This document shows, piece by piece, positions 57,829 through 64,000 of a stretch of DNA of 64,000 nucleotides; position 1 is the stretch's first letter, and the number at the start of each line of letters is the position of its first letter. The notes below the pieces were generated by a model. It was not told where the DNA came from. It saw only the letters and a list, made by a program, of their open reading frames with translations, and made no database searches. The stretch is from Planctomycetia bacterium (GTDB lineage Bacteria > Planctomycetota > GCA-002687715): positions 51,057 through 115,056 of the forward strand of contig SXUL01000077.1 of NCBI GenBank assembly GCA_005790545.1. The letters run 5' to 3'. Position numbers and translations under genes: made by a program.

Positions 57829-59310
57829 TCAGGCGTCCTTCTGGCGCACTTCGCTTGCGAGCAGGCGTTGCAGGCGGTCCGGCTCGCTGCGGAGCTTCAA
57901 TTGCCGACGGTCCGCGAGCTGGACTTGGCCAGGCTTCGCACCGCTGAACTTGCGAACATGTTTCACGAGGGTCCATGACACGGCGGGCCTTGCCCCGTCT
58001 CCGCAGCGCGAGAAGTGGGCGGCGAGGGCCGCAGCGTCGAGCAGGGTCTGCTCCGGAGCCTCGCGCTCGCAGCGGATCACCACATGTGATCCCGGGTGGT
58101 CCGCCACGTGCATCCAGACGTTGTTGCCGCTGGCCACGTCGAAGGTCAGGGTGTCGTTGTCCGCAGCCGTGCGTCCGACGAGGATTGTGAGGCCATCGCG
58201 GCTCAGGAAGGTGCGATATGGCAGGCGCGGCGCAGGCGCTGAACGCTGGCGCGGGGAGGCGCTGGTCGCTTCAGGCGCACAATGCAAATGTTGCGCGCGC
58301 TGCAGCAGCGTCGCCATATCCAGTGCATCGCTGCCTGCATCCACCACGAGGGCGCGCACGGCCGCCAGTTTCTCGTCGAGCAACCCGAGGTCCGCACTCG
58401 CGCGCGCCCAGGTGGCTTCCTTCTGCTCGGCTTCACGAAAGAGCTTCTGCAAGGTCCCCTTCGGTCCCACACGCGGGGCGAAGTCGAAGTGCACAGCGGC
58501 CGCTTCCGGGTGCATCGGATCCACGAGGTCGGCGGAAGTCGCATCCGGTGCGATGGAGCTGAGGAGTTGCTGCAGCAGCAGGGCCTTGGCGCGCACATCC
58601 GTTGCGGTGCTCGCGGCACGCTCCGTGCGTTGCAGGCGCTCGCGGTACTGCTCGTCCTTCGCGAGTTTGCGCGTGGCGAGTTGGAGAATGGTGGTGCGGA
58701 GCGAGACCCCGCCTTGTTGCTCAACGGCCGCTTTTGCATGGGCTTCGATGGCCGGCGAGAGTGGACGAGGGAGCGGCGTGGGGAGGAATTGAAAGGGCGC
58801 TTCTTCCGCTGCGGAGGGAGCGCGCAGTTCCGGCAGGGTCCACGCTTCACCGAGTCGTGCCCGCGGCGCGTGATCCACGGCACCCGCGTGCCGCGCACGG
58901 ATGATCCCGCTGGCATCAAGCACGAGGAGCCGCGGCGTGCGTCCGAAGAGTTCGAGCACGAGCTTCCTCGTGGCTGGAATGCCGTCCTCGGCAGCGGTGA
59001 GACAGAATTCCAGGATGCGCTGGCGCGGAAGCGTGCCGATGCTTGTGACCCGCACACCGATGAGCCACTCGCGGAGTTGCGTGAGCCACTCCGGGGGCTT
59101 CTCCGGGTTCGTGCCTGGCGCGGTACCGAGAACAAAGCGCGGGAAAACCGCATCGAGGGCGAGGATCGCATCGCGCACGCCGGCGTTCGGCACGTGGAAC
59201 TCGAGCGCGAGGACTGTTGGCGAACGGGCGTGCAACCTCTGCAGGCGTCCACCGCGGAGCGCCGCGTCCAGCTCTTCGGCGAGCAGGAGGAGTTCGGCGG
59301 CGCTCAACAC
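57829..59310 (-). CDS. NFACT (RqcH/Rqc2-like) family protein
   Basis: A 493-residue protein (RqcH is about 570). GTG 59310, 19 bases after the ndk stop and preceded by GGAG, gives the family N-terminus (AAELLLLAEELDAALRGGRL). NFACT-N is visible to about residue 150, with PPEWLTQLREWLIGVRV. A helical middle follows (about 215-350). The NFACT-R domain is near the end: ILVGRTAADNDTLTF and VWMHVADHPGSHVVIR. In RqcH this family binds stalled 50S subunits and tRNA-Ala to add Ala tails. At the family DR motif, LPRQRILEF shows Gln97-Arg98 instead of Asp-Arg, so tailing activity is doubtful. Confidence 0.85.
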   Translation of the reverse strand: MLSAAELLLLAEELDAALRGGRLQRLHARSPTVLALEFHVPNAGVRDAILALDAVFPRFVLGTAPGTNPEKPPEWLTQLREWLIGVRVTSIGTLPRQRILEFCLTAAEDGIPATRKLVLELFGRTPRLLVLDASGIIRARHAGAVDHAPRARLGEAWTLPELRAPSAAEEAPFQFLPTPLPRPLSPAIEAHAKAAVEQQGGVSLRTTILQLATRKLAKDEQYRERLQRTERAASTATDVRAKALLLQQLLSSIAPDATSADLVDPMHPEAAAVHFDFAPRVGPKGTLQKLFREAEQKEATWARASADLGLLDEKLAAVRALVVDAGSDALDMATLLQRAQHLHCAPEATSASPRQRSAPAPRLPYRTFLSRDGLTILVGRTAADNDTLTFDVASGNNVWMHVADHPGSHVVIRCEREAPEQTLLDAAALAAHFSRCGDGARPAVSWTLVKHVRKFSGAKPGQVQLADRRQLKLRSEPDRLQRLLASEVRQKDA

Positions 59311-59329
59311 GGCGGTCGCGCTCCGGGGA

Positions 59330-59800
59330 TCAGAGTTCCTCGGAAGCGTCGTAGATCCAGCTCTGGATCGCCGGCTGCCAGGTCTGCACCTCGCCTTCGG
59401 CAAAGAACAGGCCGATTTCGCGGGTGGCAGATTCCACCGAATCCGATCCGTGGATGAGGTTGTAGGAGCGGCTGGCGCCGAAGTCCCCGCGGATGGTGCC
59501 GGGCTCGGCATTGGGCCCGAAAGTGGCGCCCATGAGCTTCCTGCAGATGGCAATGGCATCCACACCGCGCACCGCAAAAACAAGGACCGGAGAACTGGTC
59601 ATGAAGCGCACGAGGCCCGGATAGAACTTGCGCTCCTTGTGGGCTTCGTAGTGGCGCTCGGCGAGCGCGCGCGGAATGGTCATGAGCTTCATGCCCACGA
59701 GTTGGAGGCCCTTGTCCTCGAAGCGGGTGAGAATGCGTCCTGCAAGCCCGCGCTGTACGCCGTCGGGCTTCACGATGAGAAGTGTTGTTTCGATGGCCAT
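59330..59800 (-). CDS. ndk: Nucleoside diphosphate kinase
   Basis: A 156-residue enzyme that transfers the terminal phosphate between nucleoside tri- and diphosphates through a phospho-histidine. The start at 59800 gives the standard N-terminus MAIETTLLIVKPDGVQRGL; an upstream in-frame start would add an unrelated extension. The active site is NLIHGSDS with His117, and RGDFGASRSYNLIHGSDSVE is the family signature. The C-terminus is slightly longer than in typical 140-150-residue Ndk proteins. It is the first gene of the minus-strand operon ending with yidD. Confidence 0.96.
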   Translation of the reverse strand: MAIETTLLIVKPDGVQRGLAGRILTRFEDKGLQLVGMKLMTIPRALAERHYEAHKERKFYPGLVRFMTSSPVLVFAVRGVDAIAICRKLMGATFGPNAEPGTIRGDFGASRSYNLIHGSDSVESATREIGLFFAEGEVQTWQPAIQSWIYDASEEL

Positions 59801-59904
59801 GGTGAGTCCGCGACCCTTTGATTGGCGGACGAGCCAATGTAACGCGCCGCGCGTCGCCGGGCACGGACAGCATGCATTGATAGATTGCCTCCGGAAAAGC
59901 ATCG
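59801..59904. promoter_or_regulatory. Divergent region between ndk and the ATP synthase operon
   Basis: This 104-bp gap must drive ndk leftwards and the ATP synthase genes rightwards. A possible ndk -10 is TACATT (complement of 59836-59841). For the other side, TAGATT (59881-59886) precedes GGA and ATG 59905, but no -35 box is convincing. Confidence 0.3.
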
Positions 59905-60129
59905 ATGCCCGTACCGCGTGGATGGTCCAAGAGCTATGCCCTCACCGGGGTCGGCTTCAGTTTTGCCGCCATCGTCGGGCTTGCGACGTGGGGTGGGCAC
60001 GCGCTCGATCAGTCCTTCGGGAGCGGGCCGTGGTGCACGGTGGTGGCGGCTCTCCTTGGAGTCGGGCTCGCCATGTACGACCTGCTTGCGGTTCTGGCAC
60101 GCCTGGAAAGGGACGATTCTCGCGGATGA
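59905..60129 (+). CDS. Small AtpZ/AtpI-like membrane protein
   Basis: A 74-residue protein with two helices: SYALTGVGFSFAAIVGLATW with a Gly-rich turn (GGHALD), and WCTVVAALLGVGLAMYDLLAVL. The two-helix layout, the GG-x-x-LD turn and its place at the head of an ATP synthase operon match AtpZ-type proteins (often annotated as AtpI-like or Mg/Ca transport subunits), which help ATP synthase assembly. It overlaps the next gene by ATGA. Confidence 0.75.
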   Translation: MPVPRGWSKSYALTGVGFSFAAIVGLATWGGHALDQSFGSGPWCTVVAALLGVGLAMYDLLAVLARLERDDSRG

Positions 60130-60524
60130 ATCCGCTCTTGCGACACGGCCTCGTGAGCCTCGGGCTCGCGCTCATCCTCGGCTACGCCACCGGGATGGCC
60201 GCTGAAGCCCTCGGCTATTCCGGCTCTGCGGCATCGTGCCGCACGGCGTTTTGGGTGACGGCAGCCGCGGATTTCGTGGCCTTCCTCATCGTGCGCCGCG
60301 GGCTCGGGAAAGCGCTGCCGCGCTTTCTGGCCTTGTGGGGCATCGCGCTCCTTACTAAGTTCGCGTGCCTTGCAGCGGCTTCGGCAGCGTTGCTCGCAGC
60401 AGGGCAGGTGACACGGAACGAGTACCTGCTGGCGCTCGCCCTCGCGTTCATGGTTTTCACCACGCGTCAGGCAGCGTCGCTCGTCCGGCATCTTGGCAAC
60501 AACCCGAAATCCAGTCACGGCTGA
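60126..60524 (+). CDS. AtpI-like membrane protein
   Basis: A 132-residue protein with four helices (SLGLALILGYATGMAAEAL, TAFWVTAAADFVAFLIV, FLALWGIALLTKFACLAAASAALL, YLLALALAFMVFTTRQAASL). Four short helices immediately before atpB is the usual position and topology of AtpI, which assists c-ring assembly. Sequence conservation is low, so the identity rests mainly on context. It ends five bases before the chosen start of atpB. Confidence 0.7.
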   Translation: MNPLLRHGLVSLGLALILGYATGMAAEALGYSGSAASCRTAFWVTAAADFVAFLIVRRGLGKALPRFLALWGIALLTKFACLAAASAALLAAGQVTRNEYLLALALAFMVFTTRQAASLVRHLGNNPKSSHG

Positions 60525-60528
60525 GTCC

Positions 60529-61332
60529 ATGTCCGCGACCATGCTTCTCGCTAATCCAACTCCTGCCGCCTCCGACGACGGCAACCCGATCATGAGCGTG
60601 CTGCATCACGCTCTCGATTCGTCGTTCACGACGATTCACGCCTTTGGTCGTGATCTGGAAATCACGCGCTTCCAGGCGATGGTCGGTCTCACGGGTCTTG
60701 TGCTCGTGGTGGCGGCGCTTCTCGTGGACAAGCGCACCGCGGTGCCGCGCGGGTTCCTCCGGAACTCCTTCGAGAGCATTCTGCTCTTCATTCGCGACGA
60801 ACTGGTCCGGCCGGCATTTGGTGGTCACGGCGACGGATTCGTTCCTTTCTTCGCCACCTGTTTCTTCTTCATCCTCACGGCCAACCTCCTCGGGATGCTC
60901 CCCATTCCGGTCATCGGTGGCACGGCAACGTCCAGTCTCGATGTGACGGCCGCCCTCGCTGGCATCGTCATTCTCGTTTCGTTCGTCGGGGGCCTCGTGA
61001 CGGCGAAGTCGCACTTCCTGCACCTCTTCGTGCCCTCGGGGCTGCCGAAGGCGCTGGTGCCGCTGCTCTTCGTGCTCGAGTTGGTCGGATTCTTCATCAA
61101 GCACGGTGTGCTGATGGTGCGACTCTTCGCCAACATGTTGGCGGGCCACCTCGTCATCGGAGCCTTCATCGGGCTCATCTTCCTCTCAAAGAGTTGGGGT
61201 GTTGCCGTTCCTGCGGTGGGGCTCTCGCTCTTCGTTTCCTGTCTTGAACTCCTCGTGGCGTTCCTGCAGGCCTATGTCTTCACGCTGCTCGCTGTGCTCT
61301 TCGTGGGTGGAATGGTCCACCCGGAACACTGA
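60529..61332 (+). CDS. atpB: F-type ATP synthase subunit a
   Basis: A 267-residue membrane subunit forming the proton half-channels against the c-ring. ATG 60529 is preferred; an in-frame ATG at 60493 would overlap the previous gene by 32 bases. It has several helices, and the essential Arg is Arg198 in VRLFANMLAGH. The C-terminal pattern ELLVAFLQAYVFTLLAVLFV is typical. It precedes atpE by 53 bases, where TGGAGTGAG serves as Shine-Dalgarno sequence for the c-subunit. Confidence 0.95.
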   Translation: MSATMLLANPTPAASDDGNPIMSVLHHALDSSFTTIHAFGRDLEITRFQAMVGLTGLVLVVAALLVDKRTAVPRGFLRNSFESILLFIRDELVRPAFGGHGDGFVPFFATCFFFILTANLLGMLPIPVIGGTATSSLDVTAALAGIVILVSFVGGLVTAKSHFLHLFVPSGLPKALVPLLFVLELVGFFIKHGVLMVRLFANMLAGHLVIGAFIGLIFLSKSWGVAVPAVGLSLFVSCLELLVAFLQAYVFTLLAVLFVGGMVHPEH

Positions 61333-61385
61333 GCGGTCAGAATTCCGACGCTCTGACATTTCCTCTAGTCTGGAGTGAGTTCGCA

Positions 61386-61712
61386 ATGCTCAACCTGAAC
61401 AACATCGTTCGTTTCGCCCTCGTGATGGTGGTCATGGCCGGCTTCGTCGCCGCGCCCGCCTTCGCGGCCGATCTCGCGACCGCGACCGAAGTCGCTGCTC
61501 CCGCACCCATGAACCTCGTCGCCATCGGCGCCGGGCTCGTGACCTTCGGCGGCGCCCTCGGAATCGGCCTCCTGGCCAAGGGTGCGATGGAAGGCATCGC
61601 ACGTCAGCCCGAAGCTGGTGGTGCGATCCGCGGCGCCATGATCGTCGCCGCGGCGCTCATCGAAGGTTTCACCTTCTTTGCGCTCATCGTCTGCCTCCTC
61701 AGCAACAACTGA
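61386..61712 (+). CDS. atpE: F-type ATP synthase subunit c with an N-terminal leader
   Basis: A 108-residue proteolipid forming the rotor ring. A mature-type c-subunit (about 70-80 residues) begins after residue 40: LVAIGAGLVTFGGALGIGLL, the polar loop RQPE (73-76) and AALIEGFTFFALIVCLL with the ion-binding Glu93. The context A-L-I-E-G has no Gln or Ser/Thr Na-binding set that I can see, so a proton-coupled ring is more likely. Residues 1-28 form a signal-peptide-like leader ending AFA. The high-copy subunit has a strong Shine-Dalgarno sequence upstream and a GC hairpin downstream. Confidence 0.95.
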   Translation: MLNLNNIVRFALVMVVMAGFVAAPAFAADLATATEVAAPAPMNLVAIGAGLVTFGGALGIGLLAKGAMEGIARQPEAGGAIRGAMIVAAALIEGFTFFALIVCLLSNN

Positions 61713-61730
61713 CCACGCGCGCGTCGGCAT

Positions 61731-61760
61731 CCGGGGGAGCGGGCGTGTGCCCCTCCCCGG
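61731..61760 (+). promoter_or_regulatory. Stem-loop between atpE and atpF
   Basis: CCGGGGGAG (61731-61739) pairs with CCTCCCCGG (61752-61760), leaving one bulged base and a 12-base loop. It has no T-tract. Placed just after atpE, it may stabilise the 5' message or thin out downstream transcription so that more c-subunit is made. Confidence 0.4.
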
Positions 61761-61784
61761 TGTGACGCAGGCACGGAGGAGTTC

Positions 61785-62360
61785 ATGAACCTCGCAGCAA
61801 TTCTGTCTCCGCCGGACGCGGCGCCAATGTCCCTCGCTTTCGAGGAGCATGGCGGCGGGTTCGATCCGCTGGTCTTCGGGAACTGGTCGCTGTTCTTCTG
61901 GACAGCCATCATCTTTGTCTCCCTCTATCTCGTGCTCAGCAAGTTCGCTTTCGGTCCTCTCATGAAGACCGTGAAGGAACGCGAGACGAAGATCAGTGGC
62001 GATCTCGCCGCTGCGGAGAAGGCGCTGGCGGATGCGGCGGTGCTGCAGAAGCAGAACCAAGCGGCGCTCGACGCGGCGCAGAGCAATGCCCGTGCGTTGC
62101 TGGACGAAGCGCGCGAGCGCTCCGTGAAGCTGCAACAGGAGCTCTCCCGCAAGGCGGAGACCGAGGCCGCAGCGCTCATCGCGCGTGCGCGGGCCGAGAT
62201 TGATGCCGAGCGCGCGCGTGCAAGCGCGGAGCTCTCGGCTCTCATCGCCGACCTCAGTGCCGATGTGGCTACGCGAGTTCTCAGTCGCAGTGTGCGTCGT
62301 GAGGACTGCCTGAAGGACTCCGAAGAAGTGCTGGGCGCCTTGAAGCGCACGGTGAACTGA
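61785..62360 (+). CDS. atpF: F-type ATP synthase subunit b
   Basis: A 191-residue peripheral-stalk subunit. A membrane helix lies at about residues 37-54 (WSLFFWTAIIFVSLYLVLS), followed by the usual KFAFGPLMKTVKERETKI and a long charged coiled-coil to the C-terminus. The 30-residue N-terminal segment before the helix is longer than in E. coli. GGAGGAG precedes ATG 61785. Followed 16 bases later by atpH. Confidence 0.93.
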   Translation: MNLAAILSPPDAAPMSLAFEEHGGGFDPLVFGNWSLFFWTAIIFVSLYLVLSKFAFGPLMKTVKERETKISGDLAAAEKALADAAVLQKQNQAALDAAQSNARALLDEARERSVKLQQELSRKAETEAAALIARARAEIDAERARASAELSALIADLSADVATRVLSRSVRREDCLKDSEEVLGALKRTVN

Positions 62361-62376
62361 AAGGGTCTCGAAGCAC

Positions 62377-62958
62377 ATGAGCCTTTCAGCCCTCGCCTGC
62401 AGATACGCCGAAGCCCTCTGGCTCGCGGCACATGAAGCAGGCGCATCAGAACAGGTTCTCGGCGATCTCGCGGCACTCAAGCAGCGTCTGGATGCCCGGC
62501 CTGTCGCATGGGCGACGCTCTTTGATCCGAGTCGCAGCGCGGCCGACAAGGAACTCGCCATCAAGGCGGACCTTGAAGCCGCGCACAGGCTGGTGCGGAA
62601 TGCCGTCCGCCTGATGCTGGCGCGCTCGCGCGAGGAAGCCCTGCGGGATTTCTTCCGCGCCTTCCTCGATGTGCATCAACGCCGCACGGGCGTGCTCGGA
62701 GTGAAGGTGGAGACCGCTGCGGCGCTGAACGCTGACGAGCGCAAGCAACTCGTTGGTGCGTTGTCTGCGGCCACGGGCCGCACGATCGATCTCGAAGAAG
62801 GTGTGCGACCGGAGCTCATCGCCGGCGTGCGTCTCACAGTGGATTCACGGCTCATCGATGGCTCGGCCGAGGCCCGCATCCGGCGCATTCGCAATGGATT
62901 GCGCGGTGTGGCTGTCGGGAGCACGCAGGGAAACAACCAGGATTCCGCGAGGAAGTGA
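62377..62958 (+). CDS. atpH: F-type ATP synthase subunit delta
   Basis: A 193-residue subunit tying the peripheral stalk to the top of F1. The N-terminal helical domain begins [15 protein letters not shown], and the C-terminal part has [21 protein letters not shown] and [19 protein letters not shown], standard for OSCP/delta. Length is normal. It ends one base before ATG of atpA. Confidence 0.93.
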   Translation: MSLSALACRYAEALWLAAHEAGASEQVLGDLAALKQRLDARPVAWATLFDPSRSAADKELAIKADLEAAHRLVRNAVRLMLARSREEALRDFFRAFLDVHQRRTGVLGVKVETAAALNADERKQLVGALSAATGRTIDLEEGVRPELIAGVRLTVDSRLIDGSAEARIRRIRNGLRGVAVGSTQGNNQDSARK

Positions 62959-62959
62959 C

Positions 62960-63994
62960 ATGTCCATCAGTCCGGCTGAAATCACCTCGATCCTGAAGCA
63001 GCAGATTGCGAGCTTCGACACGGGTGTCTCCGTGGAATCCGTGGGCACCGTGTTGCAGGTGGGCGACGGCGTCGCCCGCATCCACGGCCTCAAGGACTGC
63101 AAGGTCTCTGAGATGCTCGAGTTCCCCAACGGGGTCTTCGGCATTGCCTTGAACCTCGAAGAGGACAACGTCGGCGCCATTCTTCTCGGCGAGGATCGCC
63201 TCGTGAAGGAAGGCGATACGGTCAAGGCCACGGGACGCATCATCAGCGTTCCGGTGGGCGAGGCTGTCGTCGGGCGCGTGGTGAACGCGCTGGGCGCCGT
63301 GGTGGACGGCCGTCCGCCCTTCAAGGCCGAGCGCTACGCCAACATCGAAACGGGTGCCCCCAACGTGGTGCAGCGCCAGCCGGTGCACGAGCCGTTGCAG
63401 ACGGGCATCAAGGCGATTGACGCCATGATTCCGATTGGTCGCGGCCAGCGCGAACTGGTCATCGGCGACCGTCAGACCGGCAAGACCGCCGTCTGCGTGG
63501 ACGCGATCATCAACCAGAAGGGCCAGGACGTCGTCTGCATCTATGTGGCCATCGGCCAGAAGATGAGCACGGTGAAGTCCGTGCAGAAGGCGCTCGAAAC
63601 CGCCGGCGCGATGGATTACACGGTGATCGTGAATGCACCGGCGTCCGAGCAGGCTTCCATGCAGTTCATGGCACCCTTCGCGGGTTGCGCCATCGGCGAG
63701 TACTTCCGCGACAAGGGCAAGCACGCGCTCGTCATCTACGACGATCTTTACAAGCACGCCATTGCGTGGCGTCAGGTGTCCTTGCTCCTGCGTCGTCCGC
63801 CGGGACGCGAGGCCTTCCCGGGCGACATCTTCAACCTGCACAGCCGCCTCTTGGAGCGTGCGGCGAAGCTCAGCAAGGAACTCGGTGGTGGCTCCCTCAC
63901 GGCGCTCCCGCTCGTGGAAATCCAGCAGGGAGACGTGACGGCCTACATCACGACCAACGTGATTTCCATCACGGACGGTCAGATTTATCTCTAG
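62960..63994 (+). pseudogene. atpA: F-type ATP synthase subunit alpha with an in-frame TAG at codon 345
   Basis: The 344 codons from ATG 62960 are an excellent alpha subunit: the N-terminal barrel, P-loop GDRQTGKT (about residues 169-176), the [20 protein letters not shown] stretch and [15 protein letters not shown]. The family continues L-(E/D/Q)-T-D-L-F; here L is followed by TAG (63992-63994) and then ACC GAC, that is Thr-Asp, in the same frame. The missing part holds the catalytic Arg (SVSRVGG) and the C-terminal helical domain, so a stop here would destroy the enzyme. One base change (GAG or CAG to TAG) explains it. It may be a sequencing error, a real mutation or suppression; the remaining sequence is outside the window. 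Confidence 0.85.
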
Positions 63995-64000
63995 ACCGAC

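Overview
This window comes from a high-GC, diderm bacterium. Two outer-membrane secretins, at least eight likely lipoproteins with an L-x-x-C lipobox, TolQ/TolR-type proteins and parvulin-like chaperones all imply an outer membrane. LamG-bearing pseudopilins, TPR-rich membrane proteins, sulfatase-like proteins and a c-subunit with a leader peptide together suggest Planctomycetota or a neighbouring deep lineage. This is inferred from gene content; there is no rRNA here to confirm it. TGA ends nearly every gene. Genes are packed tightly, often with ATGA or TGATG overlaps, and no stretch longer than 300 bases lacks a gene. I saw no tRNA, rRNA, CRISPR array, insertion sequence or prophage.

Layout. 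(1) 1-9182: two head-to-head peptide-type ABC transporter operons. The left one has a binding protein and two permeases and runs off the window; the right one has a binding protein, two permeases and two ATPases. (2) 9252-12687: a repeat lipoprotein, a family-2 glycosyltransferase on the minus strand and a family-4 uracil-DNA glycosylase. (3) 12746-53182: about 40 kb dominated by type II secretion / type IV pilus-like parts. Module A has a PilM-PilN fusion, a PilO-like protein, an anchored FN3 protein, secretin A, two secreted proteins, ExbB-ExbD-ExbD and a sulfatase-like protein. Module B has secretin B, a HAD phosphatase, a TMTC-like TPR membrane protein, an FHA-GAF-AAA+ regulator, a double-FHA membrane protein, a second PilM-PilN fusion, a second PilO-like protein, a TPR-ConA protein and pseudopilins of G, H, K, J and I type, followed by a zinc-ribbon exoprotein and a parvulin lipoprotein. 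The K-type protein is 1738 residues long. (4) 53179-56021: scpB and a PpiD-like membrane chaperone. (5) 59800-55969, minus strand: ndk, an NFACT protein, a TPR lipoprotein, rnpA and yidD. (6) 59905-64000: the F-type ATP synthase operon, atpZ-like, atpI-like, atpB, atpE, atpF, atpH and atpA; atpA has an in-frame TAG where the family normally continues.

How it fits together. In region 3 the PilM-N and PilO-like proteins would form the inner-membrane platform, the TPR-bearing secretins the outer-membrane channels, and the G/H/I/J/K proteins the pseudopilus and its tip. The assembly ATPase (GspE/PilB) and the platform protein (GspF/PilC) are not in the window and must be elsewhere if the machine works. 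FHA proteins and a divergent bEBP-like AAA+ protein suggest phospho-threonine-linked control. The ABC operons and the ATP synthase are ordinary housekeeping apart from the oddities noted.
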